NCBI GenBank assembly: GCA_002428445.1
Contig: DIWJ01000054.1
Coordinates: forward strand, 1-64,000
Source of the DNA: Syntrophaceae bacterium UBA6109
GTDB lineage: Bacteria > Desulfobacterota > Syntrophia > Syntrophales > UBA6109
Direction of reading: 5' to 3'
Length of the DNA: 64,000 nt
Shown: piece after piece, positions 8,253-17,964 of the stretch
How the letters are laid out: every line of letters begins with the position of its first letter
Position numbering within the stretch: the first letter of the stretch is position 1
Program-made: the position numbers and the translations under genes
The notes under the pieces: model-generated
Told to the model about the DNA's origin: nothing
What the model saw: the letters and a program-made list of their open reading frames with translations, nothing else
The model's database searches: none

Positions 8253-9767
8253 CTACTGCGCGTTCTCCTTGTCTTTCGCCGTCCGGCGCGGCGCGGCCCG
8301 CCCGCGAAGCGCTTCTCTTTTTCTCCTGCCCTCGCGATGCAATTTCCAGCTTCTGTAGAACAGCGCGGCTCCGAACCAGACAAAGAGGAGAAAAAGCGGA
8401 TAGGCAAGCGTGCGGGGGAAGAACGCAACGAGGGCGGCCAGGATCAGGAACAATGCGCCGCCGCCCGTCATCAGGCGGGATTCAACAGGCTCCAGTACGC
8501 GTCGGCCAGTGAAGGCCGCGCCGACTGCGTTGCCGATGCGGACCGCCCCGGCCGCCGCGCGCCCGACGCTCCCGCCGCCGCTCGTCATCACCGGGCGTGC
8601 GCGGCGCGGCGCACCGCGCGCACGCACCTTCTGTTTCGCGTCCAGGACCACTTCCGTCGCGTTCGCCAGGTCCTCGAGGTACATATCCTCCATCGCCTGC
8701 GCGAAAGGTTCGTCTTCCACGACCACGTCCAGTTCGCAGTTGCCGAACCAACTGGCGATGTTGAGATTCGACGAACCGATGCGCGCCCAGCGCCCGTCCG
8801 TCACCGCCGTTTTTGCGTGCAGCATCGCGCCGTTCCATTCGAAGACGCGCACCCCCGCCTCCAGGAGCGGGCGGTATCCCGCCCGCGACAGCGGCCTCAA
8901 AATCGGGATGTCCGTCGCATTCGGCACCAGCAGTCGCACGTCGACGCCGTCCTGCGCCGCCGCCCTCAGGGCCTGCACGTAGGCGGTCGTCCCGGCGAAG
9001 TAGGCGTCCGTGAGCCACACCCTTTCCTTGGCGAGCGCCGCGATGAGATGATCGAAGCGGAACATGCCGGCGGTCGCCGCGGCGCTCGCCACGACGCGCA
9101 GACTCGTATCGCCGGCGCGCGGAAGCGCGTCTCTTTCCATCCCTTCGCCTTCCGGAATCGGCGCCCCCGTCATCGCCCAGACCTCCGCGAACGCCCGCTC
9201 GATATCCGCGACGGCGGGGCCGCGCACTTCCATGCCGGTGTCGCGCCAGGGCTCGATGCCCTTTTCGGGAATGCCCTCCCACATGCGCCCGATGCACAGG
9301 CCCGTGACGAAGCCGACCTGTCCGTCGACGGCAAGCATCTTGCGGTGGTCGCGGGAGAGCCAGCCGAGCGGGCTGTCCAGGTGCGGCGGGTTGTAGCAGC
9401 GCACGTCGACGCCGCCGGCGCGCAACCGGTTCCAGAAACGCCGCGAGGTCCTGCCGAAGCCGCCCAGCCAATCGTAGATCAGCCGCACGCGCACCCCTTC
9501 CCGCGCTTTGGCGATCAGCGCATCGGCGAAGGCCCGTCCCGTGTTGTCTTCGTGAATGATGTAGCTCTCGAAGTGGATATGCCGTTTCGCGGCGGCGATG
9601 GCTGCGAGCCACGCGGGATAGTTCTCCCACGCATTCTTGAGCAGCCGGACCGAATTGCCTCCGACGAGGGGCGCGCCGGCCGCGCGCGAGAAGGCCCGGT
9701 CGGCGAATGCCTGCGTGTCCTTGACCGTGCCCTGCCCGGGGCTGCAAAGCGGGGCGGCCGCGCTCAT
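8253..9767 (-). CDS. Phospholipase D-family cardiolipin synthase-like enzyme
   Basis: A 504-residue PLD-superfamily protein with two HKD motifs: HRKMLAVD in the first half and HAKTAVTD in the second, each followed by the usual small-residue stretch (GFVTG; GSSNLN). Such enzymes condense phospholipids into cardiolipin, like bacterial ClsB. Two hydrophobic segments lie near the C terminus (around residues 430-470), so it is probably membrane attached. The ATG at 9767 has GGAG nine bases upstream; an earlier ATG at 9845 would overlap the methyltransferase gene and is less likely. It is probably co-transcribed with the methyltransferase just upstream. Confidence 0.83.
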   Translation of the reverse strand: MSAAAPLCSPGQGTVKDTQAFADRAFSRAAGAPLVGGNSVRLLKNAWENYPAWLAAIAAAKRHIHFESYIIHEDNTGRAFADALIAKAREGVRVRLIYDWLGGFGRTSRRFWNRLRAGGVDVRCYNPPHLDSPLGWLSRDHRKMLAVDGQVGFVTGLCIGRMWEGIPEKGIEPWRDTGMEVRGPAVADIERAFAEVWAMTGAPIPEGEGMERDALPRAGDTSLRVVASAAATAGMFRFDHLIAALAKERVWLTDAYFAGTTAYVQALRAAAQDGVDVRLLVPNATDIPILRPLSRAGYRPLLEAGVRVFEWNGAMLHAKTAVTDGRWARIGSSNLNIASWFGNCELDVVVEDEPFAQAMEDMYLEDLANATEVVLDAKQKVRARGAPRRARPVMTSGGGSVGRAAAGAVRIGNAVGAAFTGRRVLEPVESRLMTGGGALFLILAALVAFFPRTLAYPLFLLFVWFGAALFYRSWKLHREGRRKREALRGRAAPRRTAKDKENAQ

Positions 9768-9834
9768 TTTCTCGAACTCCGGCACTCTTCTTTCCTCTTC
9801 GGCATCGGTGCGAAGACGGCGCGCGCCGACGCCT

Positions 9835-10503
9835 TCAGTCCGCATCCTTCCGGAAACAGGCCCGGAAGCGCCGCACCGGCGGCTCTTCGGAATCGACGAA
9901 GTCCTCGAAGAAAGTCTCCGTCAGGCCAAACGACGCGAACCGGCGGACTTCCGCCTCCGTGAGCGGCCAGGGCATGCTTCCCTTTGGATCCTCCTCCCCC
10001 CGGGCCCGGGAAACGGCCAGGAGACAGCCGCCGGACGCGACGAAACCGGCGATGTTCTCCTCCGCCTCCTGACGCAGTTCCGGCGGGAGGACCTGGAGCG
10101 TGTAAGCTTCGATGACCAGCGCGAACGCCCCTGCCCAGGCCGCGGGCGCCCGGAAAAGGTCGGCCGCGACATAGTCCACCCGGCTCCCGGGAAATCGCCG
10201 GCGGCATTCGGCGATGGCGCTCGGCGAGATGTCGAACGCGGTCACGTCGAAACCCCTTCCGGAAAGCCATTCCGCATCGTCGCCCAGTCCGCACCCGACC
10301 TTGAGGGCGCGGCCGGCGGACGGCAGTCCGTTGACCTTCGCGAAGAGTTCGACCAGACTGGGGTTGGGCTTCCGGTCGGCCCAGGGAATCGGAATCCCTT
10401 CCGACAATCCCCTGGCATACAACGATTCGAACCAGGCAAGCGGTTCCCCCCTGGAAACGGCCTCGGCGGCCAGTTTGCGGGCGTAGGCGCGTTGATCACT
10501 CAT
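9835..10503 (-). CDS. SAM-dependent methyltransferase, thiopurine-methyltransferase-like
   Basis: A 222-residue class I methyltransferase. The N-terminal part ([20 protein letters not shown]) and motif [16 protein letters not shown] resemble the TPMT-like group, followed by [11 protein letters not shown] and VDYVAADLF. Substrate unknown; in bacteria this group often methylates chalcogen compounds or halides. It is divergent from ppk1 and upstream of the PLD-family gene, 67 bases away, so the two minus-strand genes may form an operon. Confidence 0.78.
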   Translation of the reverse strand: MSDQRAYARKLAAEAVSRGEPLAWFESLYARGLSEGIPIPWADRKPNPSLVELFAKVNGLPSAGRALKVGCGLGDDAEWLSGRGFDVTAFDISPSAIAECRRRFPGSRVDYVAADLFRAPAAWAGAFALVIEAYTLQVLPPELRQEAEENIAGFVASGGCLLAVSRARGEEDPKGSMPWPLTEAEVRRFASFGLTETFFEDFVDSEEPPVRRFRACFRKDAD

Positions 10504-10609
10504 GATTTTCCTTTCTGCGCATGGCGGAAAAACAAAAAACGATCCTCTTCCTTCTTAGGGGAGGATTGCGGGAAAACGGCGGACTGTCAAGAACATTTCG
10601 TGGCCTGCC

Positions 10610-10638
10610 TTGACACCGGAGAGCGCTTTTCGTATAGT
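10610..10638 (+). promoter_or_regulatory. Sigma70-type promoter of the polyphosphate operon
   Basis: TTGACA at 10610-10615 and TATAGT at 10633-10638 with a 17-base spacer, 70 bases before the PPK1 start codon. This is one of the best promoter matches in the window. Confidence 0.7.
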
Positions 10639-10707
10639 CCCAATCGTTGAAGGGCGTTACATTCGTCGAACGTTGTCGGACCTCCCCACCGCAGAAGGAT
10701 CTCGCCC

Positions 10708-13077
10708 ATGAGCAGCAAGCAAGCGGCGGCCGCCAAAAAGACCGCAGGGAAAAAGGCCGCATCCCCCAAAAAGACCTCCGCCAAGAAAGCCGCCAAGAAG
10801 AAAGCCGCGTCGCCCCGGAAGGCGGCCGCCAGGAAGACCGCAACCAAGAAGACCTCCGCGAAAAAAACCGCCGCGAAGAAACCGGAAACCGGAAAACCGC
10901 CGGAAACGAGGGAAATCCGCCTGAAGGACCCCGCCCTGTTTCTGAACCGGGAAATCGCCTGGCTGGAATTCAACTGGCGCGTCCTGGAAGAAGCCTGCGA
11001 CCCGCTGAGCCCGGCGATGGAAAAGCTCAAGTTCATCTCCATCTTCAGTTCCAACCTCGATGAATTCTTCCAGGTGCGGGTCGGCGCCCTGGCCCGGCTC
11101 CTCCAGGCCGGCGTTGTGGATCCGGACACGAGCGGCATGACGCCCCGCCAGCAGATCGAGTCCATCGCCGCCAGGGCCGGCAAGTACGTCGCCGAGCAGT
11201 ACAAGTGCCTGAAGGATATCGTCCTCCCCGAACTGAAGCGGGCGGGAATCGAGATTGTCCCCGTCTCCTCCCTCGACAAGAAAGACGCGCAGAAGCTCTC
11301 CGCCTATTTCGAAAATCAGGTCTTCCCGATCCTGACGCCGATGGCCGTTGATGCGGGTCACCCCTTCCCCTTTCTCGGCAATCTGCGGCTCAATCTCATG
11401 GTGTTCTTCAAGGAAGTGGATTCCTTTGGCGGCCAGCAGCCCTATGCCTTCGTGGAGGTCCCCTCCGTCCTCCCCCGCGTCATCCGCGTCATGGACGACC
11501 GGAAGGGGCACCACTTCGTCCTCCTCGAAGATCTCGTCGCGTCGAATATCGCCAACCTCTTCCCCGGCATGAAGATCACCAACTGCATCCCCTTCCGGGT
11601 GACGCGCAACCAGGACTACGACCTGCATGAAGATTCGGTGATGGATCTGCTGAAATCCGTCGAGGCGGAGCTCAAGGACCGCTCCAACAAGATCGCGGTG
11701 CGACTGGAGGTGCAGGAGGGCACGCCGAAAAAGATGCTCCAGATCCTCTGCCGGAATCTCGGCATGGAACCGACCAACGTCTACGCGATCCCCGGTCCCC
11801 TCAACCTGTGCGGCCTGCTGCCCCTCTACGATCTGCCCGTCTCCCCCGTCCACCGGGATCCGCCGTTCAACCCGCGCATCCCGAAGCGACTGGCGGGCAA
11901 GAGCGATATCTTCAGCGTCATCCGGGAAGGAGACATCCTCATCCACCACCCCTATGACTCCTTCGCCGTCGTCGTCGAATTCATCAATGCCGCCGCCGAA
12001 GACCCGGACGTGCTGGCCATCAAGCAGACCCTCTACCGCGTCGACCGCGACTCGCCCATTGTCGAGGCCCTCTGCCGGGCGGCGGAAAACGGCAAGCAGG
12101 TGACGGCGGTCGTCGAGATCAAGGCGCGCTTCGACGAGGAAAAGAACATCGATTTCGCGAACACGATGGTGAAGGCGGGGATCAATCCCGTCTACGGTTT
12201 CGTGAAGTGGAAGATCCACTGCAAGGCGACGCTCGTCGTCCGGCGCGAGGGCAAGCAGTTGCGCCGCTACGTGCACCTCTCCACGGGCAATTACAACTCC
12301 GTCACCGCCCAGCTTTACACGGATGTGGGGATCCTCACCGCCGATCCGGACATCGGCGGCGACGTTTCTTCGCTCTTCAACGTCATCACGGGTTTCAACT
12401 CCTGGACGGGCGGCGACATGCTCAAGCCCGAAACGGTCGAAACGCGGTTCAAGAAGATCTTCCTCGCCCCGGTGAACATCCAGGACCGGATCATCAAGCT
12501 CATCGACCGCGAGATCGGCAAGTCCACTCCGAAGAAACCGGGGCGGATCATCGCCAAGATGAACGCGCTGATCGACTGGCAGACGATCCGCGCCCTCTAC
12601 CGGGCCTCCCAGGCCGGGGTGCAGATCGACCTCATCGTGCGGGGCATCTGCTGCCTCCTGCCCGGCATTCCCGGCGTGAGCGAAAACATCCGCGTGCGGA
12701 GCATCCTCGACCGCTTCCTCGAACACTCGCGCATCTACTATTTCCATAACGGCGGCGAGCCCGAGATCTTCTCGGGAAGCGCCGACTGGATGCCCCGGAA
12801 TTTCAAGAAGCGCGCGGAGATCCTCTACCCGATCCGGGACGAGGCGATCAAGACGAGGGTCATCAACGAGATCCTCATGACCTACCTGAAGGACAACGTG
12901 AAGGCGCGCATCATGCAGCCCGACGGCAGCTACCAGCGCGTCAAACGCGCCGCGAACGACAAGGAAGTGCGGAGCCAGAGCGCGCTGATCGCCATCGCGC
13001 GCAAGGGGGGCGTCAAGTCGCCTCCGTACAGCCAGCTTGTCCGCCAGATCGGCAAGAAGAAAGGAAAGAAAAAGTGA
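10708..13077 (+). CDS. ppk1: Polyphosphate kinase PPK1 with a Lys/Ala-rich N-terminal tail
   Basis: A 789-residue enzyme that polymerises the gamma-phosphate of ATP into inorganic polyphosphate. The catalytic body (from about residue 70: FLNREIAWLEFNWRVLEEA) is complete, with the autophosphorylated histidine in YVHLSTGNYN and the second PLD-like half carrying FSGSADWMPRN. The first 65 residues are an extra tail of AAKKTAGKKA/SAKKAAKKKA type repeats, as in histone H1 or AlgP, not part of normal PPK1. It heads a run of overlapping genes all tied to polyphosphate. The start follows AAGGATCTCGCCC. Confidence 0.95.
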   Translation: MSSKQAAAAKKTAGKKAASPKKTSAKKAAKKKAASPRKAAARKTATKKTSAKKTAAKKPETGKPPETREIRLKDPALFLNREIAWLEFNWRVLEEACDPLSPAMEKLKFISIFSSNLDEFFQVRVGALARLLQAGVVDPDTSGMTPRQQIESIAARAGKYVAEQYKCLKDIVLPELKRAGIEIVPVSSLDKKDAQKLSAYFENQVFPILTPMAVDAGHPFPFLGNLRLNLMVFFKEVDSFGGQQPYAFVEVPSVLPRVIRVMDDRKGHHFVLLEDLVASNIANLFPGMKITNCIPFRVTRNQDYDLHEDSVMDLLKSVEAELKDRSNKIAVRLEVQEGTPKKMLQILCRNLGMEPTNVYAIPGPLNLCGLLPLYDLPVSPVHRDPPFNPRIPKRLAGKSDIFSVIREGDILIHHPYDSFAVVVEFINAAAEDPDVLAIKQTLYRVDRDSPIVEALCRAAENGKQVTAVVEIKARFDEEKNIDFANTMVKAGINPVYGFVKWKIHCKATLVVRREGKQLRRYVHLSTGNYNSVTAQLYTDVGILTADPDIGGDVSSLFNVITGFNSWTGGDMLKPETVETRFKKIFLAPVNIQDRIIKLIDREIGKSTPKKPGRIIAKMNALIDWQTIRALYRASQAGVQIDLIVRGICCLLPGIPGVSENIRVRSILDRFLEHSRIYYFHNGGEPEIFSGSADWMPRNFKKRAEILYPIRDEAIKTRVINEILMTYLKDNVKARIMQPDGSYQRVKRAANDKEVRSQSALIAIARKGGVKSPPYSQLVRQIGKKKGKKK

Positions 13078-13691
13078 CAACTCCCGCAACCGCGCCCGAA
13101 GCCCGGGGAAAGCGCAATGCGCTGCTCCAGGGCGTCAAGCGTCTCGCCGACGCCTTCGACCCCGATCCGCGGCACTCGGCGCAGGTCACCGCCCTGGCCC
13201 TGAGCCTCTTCGACAAACTTGCCGGCCTCCATGGATTTCGGGGCAGGCCCCGCCTGCTGCTCGAAATCGCCGCCGTGCTTCATGACATCGGTTGGTCCCG
13301 GACGAAGAACAGCGGGCACCACAAGCACAGCCGCGACATGATCCTTGACGCCGACCTTCCCGGCCTGACGCAGCGGGAGCGGAACCTCTGCGCCCTCATC
13401 GCCCGCTACCACAACAAGGCGCTGCCGGACAGGAAACGCCACAAGGCGTTCGCCGGGCTCCCCAAGCAGGACCGCGGCCTCGTCGCCTGGCTCGCCGCGC
13501 TCCTCCGCGTCGCCGACGGCCTCGACTGCCTGCACCTCGGCTTCGCGCGCGTCGCCGAATGCGTCGTGGACAGGAAACGTCTCGTAGTCTCTCTCGCCGA
13601 GCCGGGCCGCTGCGCCGCGGAGATCCAGCGCGCGCACCAGAAGTCGGACCTGCTGGAGCGCATGGCGAAACGCAAGGTGATCTTCCGCTGA
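13074..13691 (+). CDS. HD-domain phosphohydrolase, Ppx/GppA C-terminal-like
   Basis: A 205-residue HD-superfamily protein beginning with GTG that overlaps the ppk1 stop (GTGA). The motifs HSAQV, LHDIGWSR, HHKHSRDMI and RVADGLD supply the metal-binding His/Asp set. It corresponds to the HD part found at the C terminus of exopolyphosphatase/guanosine pentaphosphate phosphatase, without the actin-like catalytic half. Its position between ppk1 and other polyphosphate-linked genes suggests turnover or regulation of polyphosphate or (p)ppGpp; this is inference. Confidence 0.8.
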   Translation: MTTPATAPEARGKRNALLQGVKRLADAFDPDPRHSAQVTALALSLFDKLAGLHGFRGRPRLLLEIAAVLHDIGWSRTKNSGHHKHSRDMILDADLPGLTQRERNLCALIARYHNKALPDRKRHKAFAGLPKQDRGLVAWLAALLRVADGLDCLHLGFARVAECVVDRKRLVVSLAEPGRCAAEIQRAHQKSDLLERMAKRKVIFR

Positions 13692-14425
13692 TGATCGCCG
13701 CGCTCTTTTCCGATATCCACGGAAACCTGCCCGCCCTCAAGGCGGCCGTCGCCGATGCCGAGGCGCGGGGCGCGGAGAGATTCTTCTGCGCCGGCGATCT
13801 CACCGGGTACGGCCCCTTTCCGTCGGAGGTATGCCGATTCGTTCAGGTACGGCGCATGCAGGCGATTCTCGGGAACTACGACCAGAAGGTCCTCGAGGCG
13901 ATCGAGAACCCAGCGGCCTTTGAAAAGGCCATGAAGCCGGCCAAATGGAGAATCCTCGACTGGACGCGGGCGAACCTCGACCCGAGGGCCCGGAACTGGC
14001 TCGCCGCGCTCCCCAGGGTCTATCGGGAGACGCTGCCGGGCGGCTTCGAGCTGCTGGTCGTCCACGGAAGCGCTCAGTCGGCCGACGATGCCGTCTATCC
14101 GAGCCTCACGAGCCGGGGCCTGAAAACCAAGCTGGGCGGAGAGAGGCCGGACATCTTCGTCTGCGGCCACACGCATATTCCGTTCGCGAGAAGGATCGGG
14201 GGAATTCTGGTCATCAATTGCGGTTCCGCGGGTCATCCCGTCGACGGAGATCCGCGGCCGGCCTATGCGCTGCTGCGCCTTGCCGGCACAGCGAAACCGT
14301 CGGCGCGGATCGTGCGCTTCGATTACGCGAAAGACGAAATCCTTGCGGCGCTCGCGAAGACGCCGCTGCCGAAGAACCTCACCAAAGATTACGAAGAAGG
14401 AAACAAGAAGCGATGGATGCCGTAA
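13691..14425 (+). CDS. Calcineurin-like metallophosphoesterase
   Basis: A 244-residue metallophosphatase with all family blocks: DIHGN at residue 8, GDLTGYG, GNYD, VHGSAQ and GHTH. These bind two metal ions for phosphoester hydrolysis, as in the YfcE/MJ0936 phosphodiesterases. The ATG overlaps the previous stop (TGATG) and the 3' end overlaps the CYTH-CHAD gene by 13 bases, so it is part of the polyphosphate operon. The physiological substrate is not evident. Confidence 0.85.
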   Translation: MIAALFSDIHGNLPALKAAVADAEARGAERFFCAGDLTGYGPFPSEVCRFVQVRRMQAILGNYDQKVLEAIENPAAFEKAMKPAKWRILDWTRANLDPRARNWLAALPRVYRETLPGGFELLVVHGSAQSADDAVYPSLTSRGLKTKLGGERPDIFVCGHTHIPFARRIGGILVINCGSAGHPVDGDPRPAYALLRLAGTAKPSARIVRFDYAKDEILAALAKTPLPKNLTKDYEEGNKKRWMP

Positions 14426-16020
14426 CACCCTGCCCGGAAGCGACGGAGATCGAATACAAGTTCCTGATGGCGGAGCCGGGGGCGAAGAACGCCGTCCTGG
14501 ACCTGTTGCGCTCGAAAGGCTACCGGGTGACGCCGTTGCGAGCCGTGCATCAGCAGGACCTTTACCTGGACACCTTCGATTGGCGCCTTCTGCGAAACGG
14601 GCTTTCCCTGCGGCTGCGCCGCGCCGGCGACACCGCCATCTACGGGATCAAGAGCCTGGGGAAGCTCGAAGAGGGCCGCGCCGAACGGCGGGAAGTCGAA
14701 GTCCGCGTCAAGGGAGACGCCGCCGATCCGACGGCCGTAACGGACAGGCGGATCCGCGCCGAGATCGATCCGATCATCCATCCCCGGCGTCTTCTCGTCC
14801 AGGTAGCCGTCCGCACCGAGCGGATCCCTTACCGCCTCCGGTGCCCCGAAGGGGCTCAGGTGGAACTTGTATTTGACACGACAGGCTTTTCGGCCCAGGG
14901 CATGAACCGGTCCCGCCGGGCACAGCGGCTGTACGAGATGGAGGCCGAGCTGAAGAAGGGCTCACCGGCCGACCTCGAGGCGCTGGGCAGGCTCCTCTCG
15001 GGCTGCACCGGCCTTTCACCGTCCCGCCAGTCCAAGCTCGAAACGGCGATCGAACGCCTCGGCATCGTCTTCCCCACCAAAAATCCGCCGGCGCCGCAGC
15101 GCGTGGCGCTGGAGGACCGCCTCGACGTCGCGGTGCAGAAGATCCTCTCCTTCCAGTTCCATCGGATCGAGGAAAATCTTCCGGGCGTGCAGGCGGACCT
15201 CGACACCGAATTCGTCCACCAGGCCCGCGTGGCGACGCGCCGGATGCGGTCCGCCCTCCGTCTCTTCCGGAAGGCGATCCCGGAACGGGCGTCCGCCGAT
15301 CTTGCCGAAGACCTGTCCTGGCTCGGAGCCCTCTTCGGCGGCGTCAGGGACCTCGATGTCTTTCTGCTGAACCTCCCCGGAGCGACCGCGACCGTCGCGA
15401 AGGCTCCGGAACGCGCCGTCGCGATCCTGACCCGGCATATCGAACAGCGGCGGGCCTGCCTGCTCTCCGACCTGCTGAACGGACTCGCTTCGCCGCGCTA
15501 CCGCCGTTTCCAGGCCCGGCTCAGCGCCTACACCGGGCGCCCGCCCGCGAAGCGGCCGGCGGCGCCGCTGGCACTGACCCCCGTGCACACCTTCGCCTCG
15601 GGGCGGATCCCGGAGCTCTTCCAGGCCGTTCTCGCGCAGGGGCGCAAGGTCCTTGCCAAGCCGAAGCTCCGGAATTTCCACCGGCTGCGCATCGAATTCA
15701 AGCGGCTCCGCTACGCCTGCGAATTCGTCGCTCCCGCCTACGGAGATGCGCTGAAACCCTTCATCGGGGAGACGGTGAAGATCCAGGATTGCCTCGGGGA
15801 ATTGCAGGACACCGTCTTCACGCGGTCGCTGATCGACGGCCTGCTGGACGAATGGAAGGGAAACGTGATCGCCCCCCGGCTGCTGTTCCTGTTCGGGGAG
15901 CTCTACGAACTCCAGGGGGAACTGGCGCGGTCAAGGCAGGCGGCATTCCGGGACATCTGGGCGCGTTTCGACCGGGAGACTACGGCGGCCGAGCTTGCCG
16001 CAGGGCTGAAGCAGTCCTGA
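14413..16020 (+). CDS. CYTH-CHAD domain protein
   Basis: A 535-residue two-domain protein. The N-terminal CYTH domain carries the ExExK signature (EIEYK) near residue 9 and charged strands such as RNGLSLRLRR, which bind triphosphate groups; family members are tripolyphosphatases or class IV adenylate cyclases. The C-terminal CHAD domain (from about residue 230: FHRIEENL, FVHQARVATRRMRSALRLF, FHRLRIEFKRLRYACEF) is a helical His/Arg/Lys-rich domain known to bind polyphosphate. It is the last gene of the ppk1 operon. Confidence 0.9.
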   Translation: MDAVTPCPEATEIEYKFLMAEPGAKNAVLDLLRSKGYRVTPLRAVHQQDLYLDTFDWRLLRNGLSLRLRRAGDTAIYGIKSLGKLEEGRAERREVEVRVKGDAADPTAVTDRRIRAEIDPIIHPRRLLVQVAVRTERIPYRLRCPEGAQVELVFDTTGFSAQGMNRSRRAQRLYEMEAELKKGSPADLEALGRLLSGCTGLSPSRQSKLETAIERLGIVFPTKNPPAPQRVALEDRLDVAVQKILSFQFHRIEENLPGVQADLDTEFVHQARVATRRMRSALRLFRKAIPERASADLAEDLSWLGALFGGVRDLDVFLLNLPGATATVAKAPERAVAILTRHIEQRRACLLSDLLNGLASPRYRRFQARLSAYTGRPPAKRPAAPLALTPVHTFASGRIPELFQAVLAQGRKVLAKPKLRNFHRLRIEFKRLRYACEFVAPAYGDALKPFIGETVKIQDCLGELQDTVFTRSLIDGLLDEWKGNVIAPRLLFLFGELYELQGELARSRQAAFRDIWARFDRETTAAELAAGLKQS

Positions 16021-16059
16021 ACACTGATGTGACATTGCGGGGAGGCCGGGAGGCCGACG

Positions 16060-16275
16060 AGGCCCTTTCTTCGTGTCACCCTGAGCATGTCGAAGGGTGA
16101 CATCCCGCCTCCGCCCCTCGCAAGATCAAAGTCATTCCCGCTTTCGCGGGAATGACCCTTGTGTCATCGCGAGGCCCCCTTCGGCTGCGCTCAGGATAAA
16201 CTCCGGGCCGCGGCGATCCCGTCCCGAACTGCCGATGGCTTCGGCGACGCCTCGCAATGACAAACCCGGCATGCG
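16060..16275. repeat. Short interspersed repeats (ATTCCCGC and TCATCGCGAGG types)
   Basis: Between two convergent genes lie a CACCCTGAGCATGTCGAAGG string, a hairpin TCATTCCCGC...GCGGGAATGA and a GTCATCGCGAGGCC...GCCTCGCAATGAC pair. Related strings recur at 29395-29600, 61745-61995 and 63783-63850. Nothing else is visible in this gap. Confidence 0.7.
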
Positions 16276-16284
16276 CCGAAAGCC

Positions 16285-17763
16285 TTACAGAACCGCCTCG
16301 ATGCGGTTGACGATCGTTTTCAGCACCTTGATGCGCGCGAAGTACTTGTCATTGGCCTCGACGATTGTCCAGGGCGCCACCTCCGTGGACGTGCGGTCCG
16401 TCATATCGCACACGGCCTTATGGTAATCGTCCCACCGCTTGCGGTTCCGCCAGTCCTCCTCGGTGATCTTGAAGCGCTTGAAGGCGATCTTTTCCCGCTC
16501 CTTGAACCGCCGGAGCTGTTCCTCCTTGCTGATCTGAAGCCAGAATTTCACGAGGACCGAGTTGTTCCGCGCGAGTTGCATCTCGAAATCGTTGATCTCG
16601 CCGTAGGCGCGCATCCAGTCTTCCTCGGAGCAGAATCCCTCCACCCGCTCCACCAGGACCCGGCCGTACCAGGATCGGTCGAAGATCGTGAACCGGCCGC
16701 GGCGGGGGATATGCCGCCAGAATCGCCACAAATAGGGCTGGGCGCGCTCCTCCTCGGTCGGCGCCGCGATGGGGACGCCCTGGTAGATCCGCGAATCCAG
16801 CGCCGAGGTGACGCGGCGGATCGCGCCGCCCTTGCCGGCGGCGTCCTGGCCCTCGAAGACGAGGATGACCGACTTGCTCTTGAACTTCGGGTGGCGCGTC
16901 AGCAGGTTGAGACGGCCCTGCCAGGTCTCGAGCTCTTTCGCGTATTTCTTCTTGATCAGGCGCTGGGTCAGGTCCAGCGAACTCAGGACGTCGCGGCCTT
17001 CGACGCGCGGCGTCATCGGGGGGGTTTTGGCCGGCGGCCTGCCCGCCGGTTTGTCCTCAAGACGCTGCCGCAGGGTCCGCAGCAGTTGATTGCCCACGGT
17101 CAGGCTGCGGTAAAAGTGATCGAACCCCTCCACGATGACCCAGGGCGCCTCGGGCGTGCTGGTCTGGCGGATGAAATACTCGGAGACCTTCCGGAAGCGG
17201 TCGTACATCTTGAAACGCTCCCAGTCCGTGTCCGTGACGCGCCAGCGCGTCTTGGGGTCCTTCTCCAGCGCCTTGAGGCGCTTGCGCTGCTGTTCTTTCG
17301 ACAGGTGAAACCAGAATTTGAGGATCAGGGCGCCCTCGTCGGTGAGCATCTTTTCGAAGCGGATGTTCTCCTCGATTGCCTGGTCGAGGTTCGCCTTCTT
17401 GCACCGCCGCAGAACCCGGTCCACGATCGGCGCCGTATGCCACGCCCCGTAGAGGATTCCGATCTTTCCCTTGGGCGGCAGCGACCGCCAGAACCGCCAC
17501 ATGTACGGACGCTCCCGTTCCTCGTCCGAAGGCTCGGAAAAGGCGTGCGTGTGGATGTGGCGGGGATCCATCCATTCGTTGAGCAGGTTCACGGTCTCGC
17601 TCTTGCCGGCGCCGTCGACCCCGCCCACGACGATGATGACGGGAAAGCGTTTCTTCTGGGAAAGATCGTACTGTGCGTCCAGGAGTTCCTCGCGCAGTTT
17701 CGGTGCTTCCTTGTTGTACTGCTCCTTTTCGATCTTTTGTCCGAGTTCTGCCGATTCGAACAT
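16285..17763 (-). CDS. pap: Two-domain PPK2 (polyphosphate:AMP phosphotransferase type)
   Basis: A 492-residue protein with two PPK2 domains. Each has a P-loop: GGVDGAGKSE near residue 48 and EGQDAAGKGG near 305. The second domain keeps the DRSWYGR lid motif and the RFWRHIPRRGR segment; the first has YGAWH at the lid position and looks catalytically weakened. Double-domain PPK2 enzymes use polyphosphate to phosphorylate AMP. It is convergent with the ppk1 operon, giving the island both a synthesis and a use arm. The start has AGGAGGTGA four bases upstream and a strong promoter at 17846-17874. Confidence 0.92.
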   Translation of the reverse strand: MFESAELGQKIEKEQYNKEAPKLREELLDAQYDLSQKKRFPVIIVVGGVDGAGKSETVNLLNEWMDPRHIHTHAFSEPSDEERERPYMWRFWRSLPPKGKIGILYGAWHTAPIVDRVLRRCKKANLDQAIEENIRFEKMLTDEGALILKFWFHLSKEQQRKRLKALEKDPKTRWRVTDTDWERFKMYDRFRKVSEYFIRQTSTPEAPWVIVEGFDHFYRSLTVGNQLLRTLRQRLEDKPAGRPPAKTPPMTPRVEGRDVLSSLDLTQRLIKKKYAKELETWQGRLNLLTRHPKFKSKSVILVFEGQDAAGKGGAIRRVTSALDSRIYQGVPIAAPTEEERAQPYLWRFWRHIPRRGRFTIFDRSWYGRVLVERVEGFCSEEDWMRAYGEINDFEMQLARNNSVLVKFWLQISKEEQLRRFKEREKIAFKRFKITEEDWRNRKRWDDYHKAVCDMTDRTSTEVAPWTIVEANDKYFARIKVLKTIVNRIEAVL

Positions 17764-17845
17764 GACTCACCTCCTGAGGGTGGCGGGTAGGAAGAGAAGG
17801 ATTACGCCCCAAACAAGCTATATAACTTGCTTTTTCGATTGGTGA

Positions 17846-17874
17846 AGTATACGGAGAAGCGGACTCCGCGTCAA
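17846..17874 (-). promoter_or_regulatory. Sigma70-type promoter of the PPK2 gene
   Basis: On the minus strand TTGACG (17869-17874) is followed after 17 bases by TATACT (17846-17851), with about 80 bases of leader before the ATG at 17763. Confidence 0.65.
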
Positions 17875-17909
17875 GACGCAATTGCGCCCCGTCCGCTGCA
17901 GATAACGTC

Positions 17910-17938
17910 TTGACAAGATCCCGCCCTTTCCATAGGAT
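17910..17938 (+). promoter_or_regulatory. Sigma70-type promoter of the NIL-ferredoxin gene
   Basis: TTGACA at 17910-17915 and TAGGAT at 17933-17938, 17-base spacer, 26 bases before the start codon. It is divergent from the PPK2 promoter. Confidence 0.6.
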
Positions 17939-17964
17939 CGGGGAAATTCGGGGGAACAGAACGC

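Noticed and set aside
8482..9747. 421-codon frame on the minus strand in the PLD gene
   Set aside because: Arg-rich shadow of the HKD-containing frame.
10657..13089. 810-codon open frame on the minus strand opposite ppk1
   Set aside because: It is the mirror of a clear PPK1 gene; long antisense frames are expected in GC-rich DNA and its translation has no recognisable domain.
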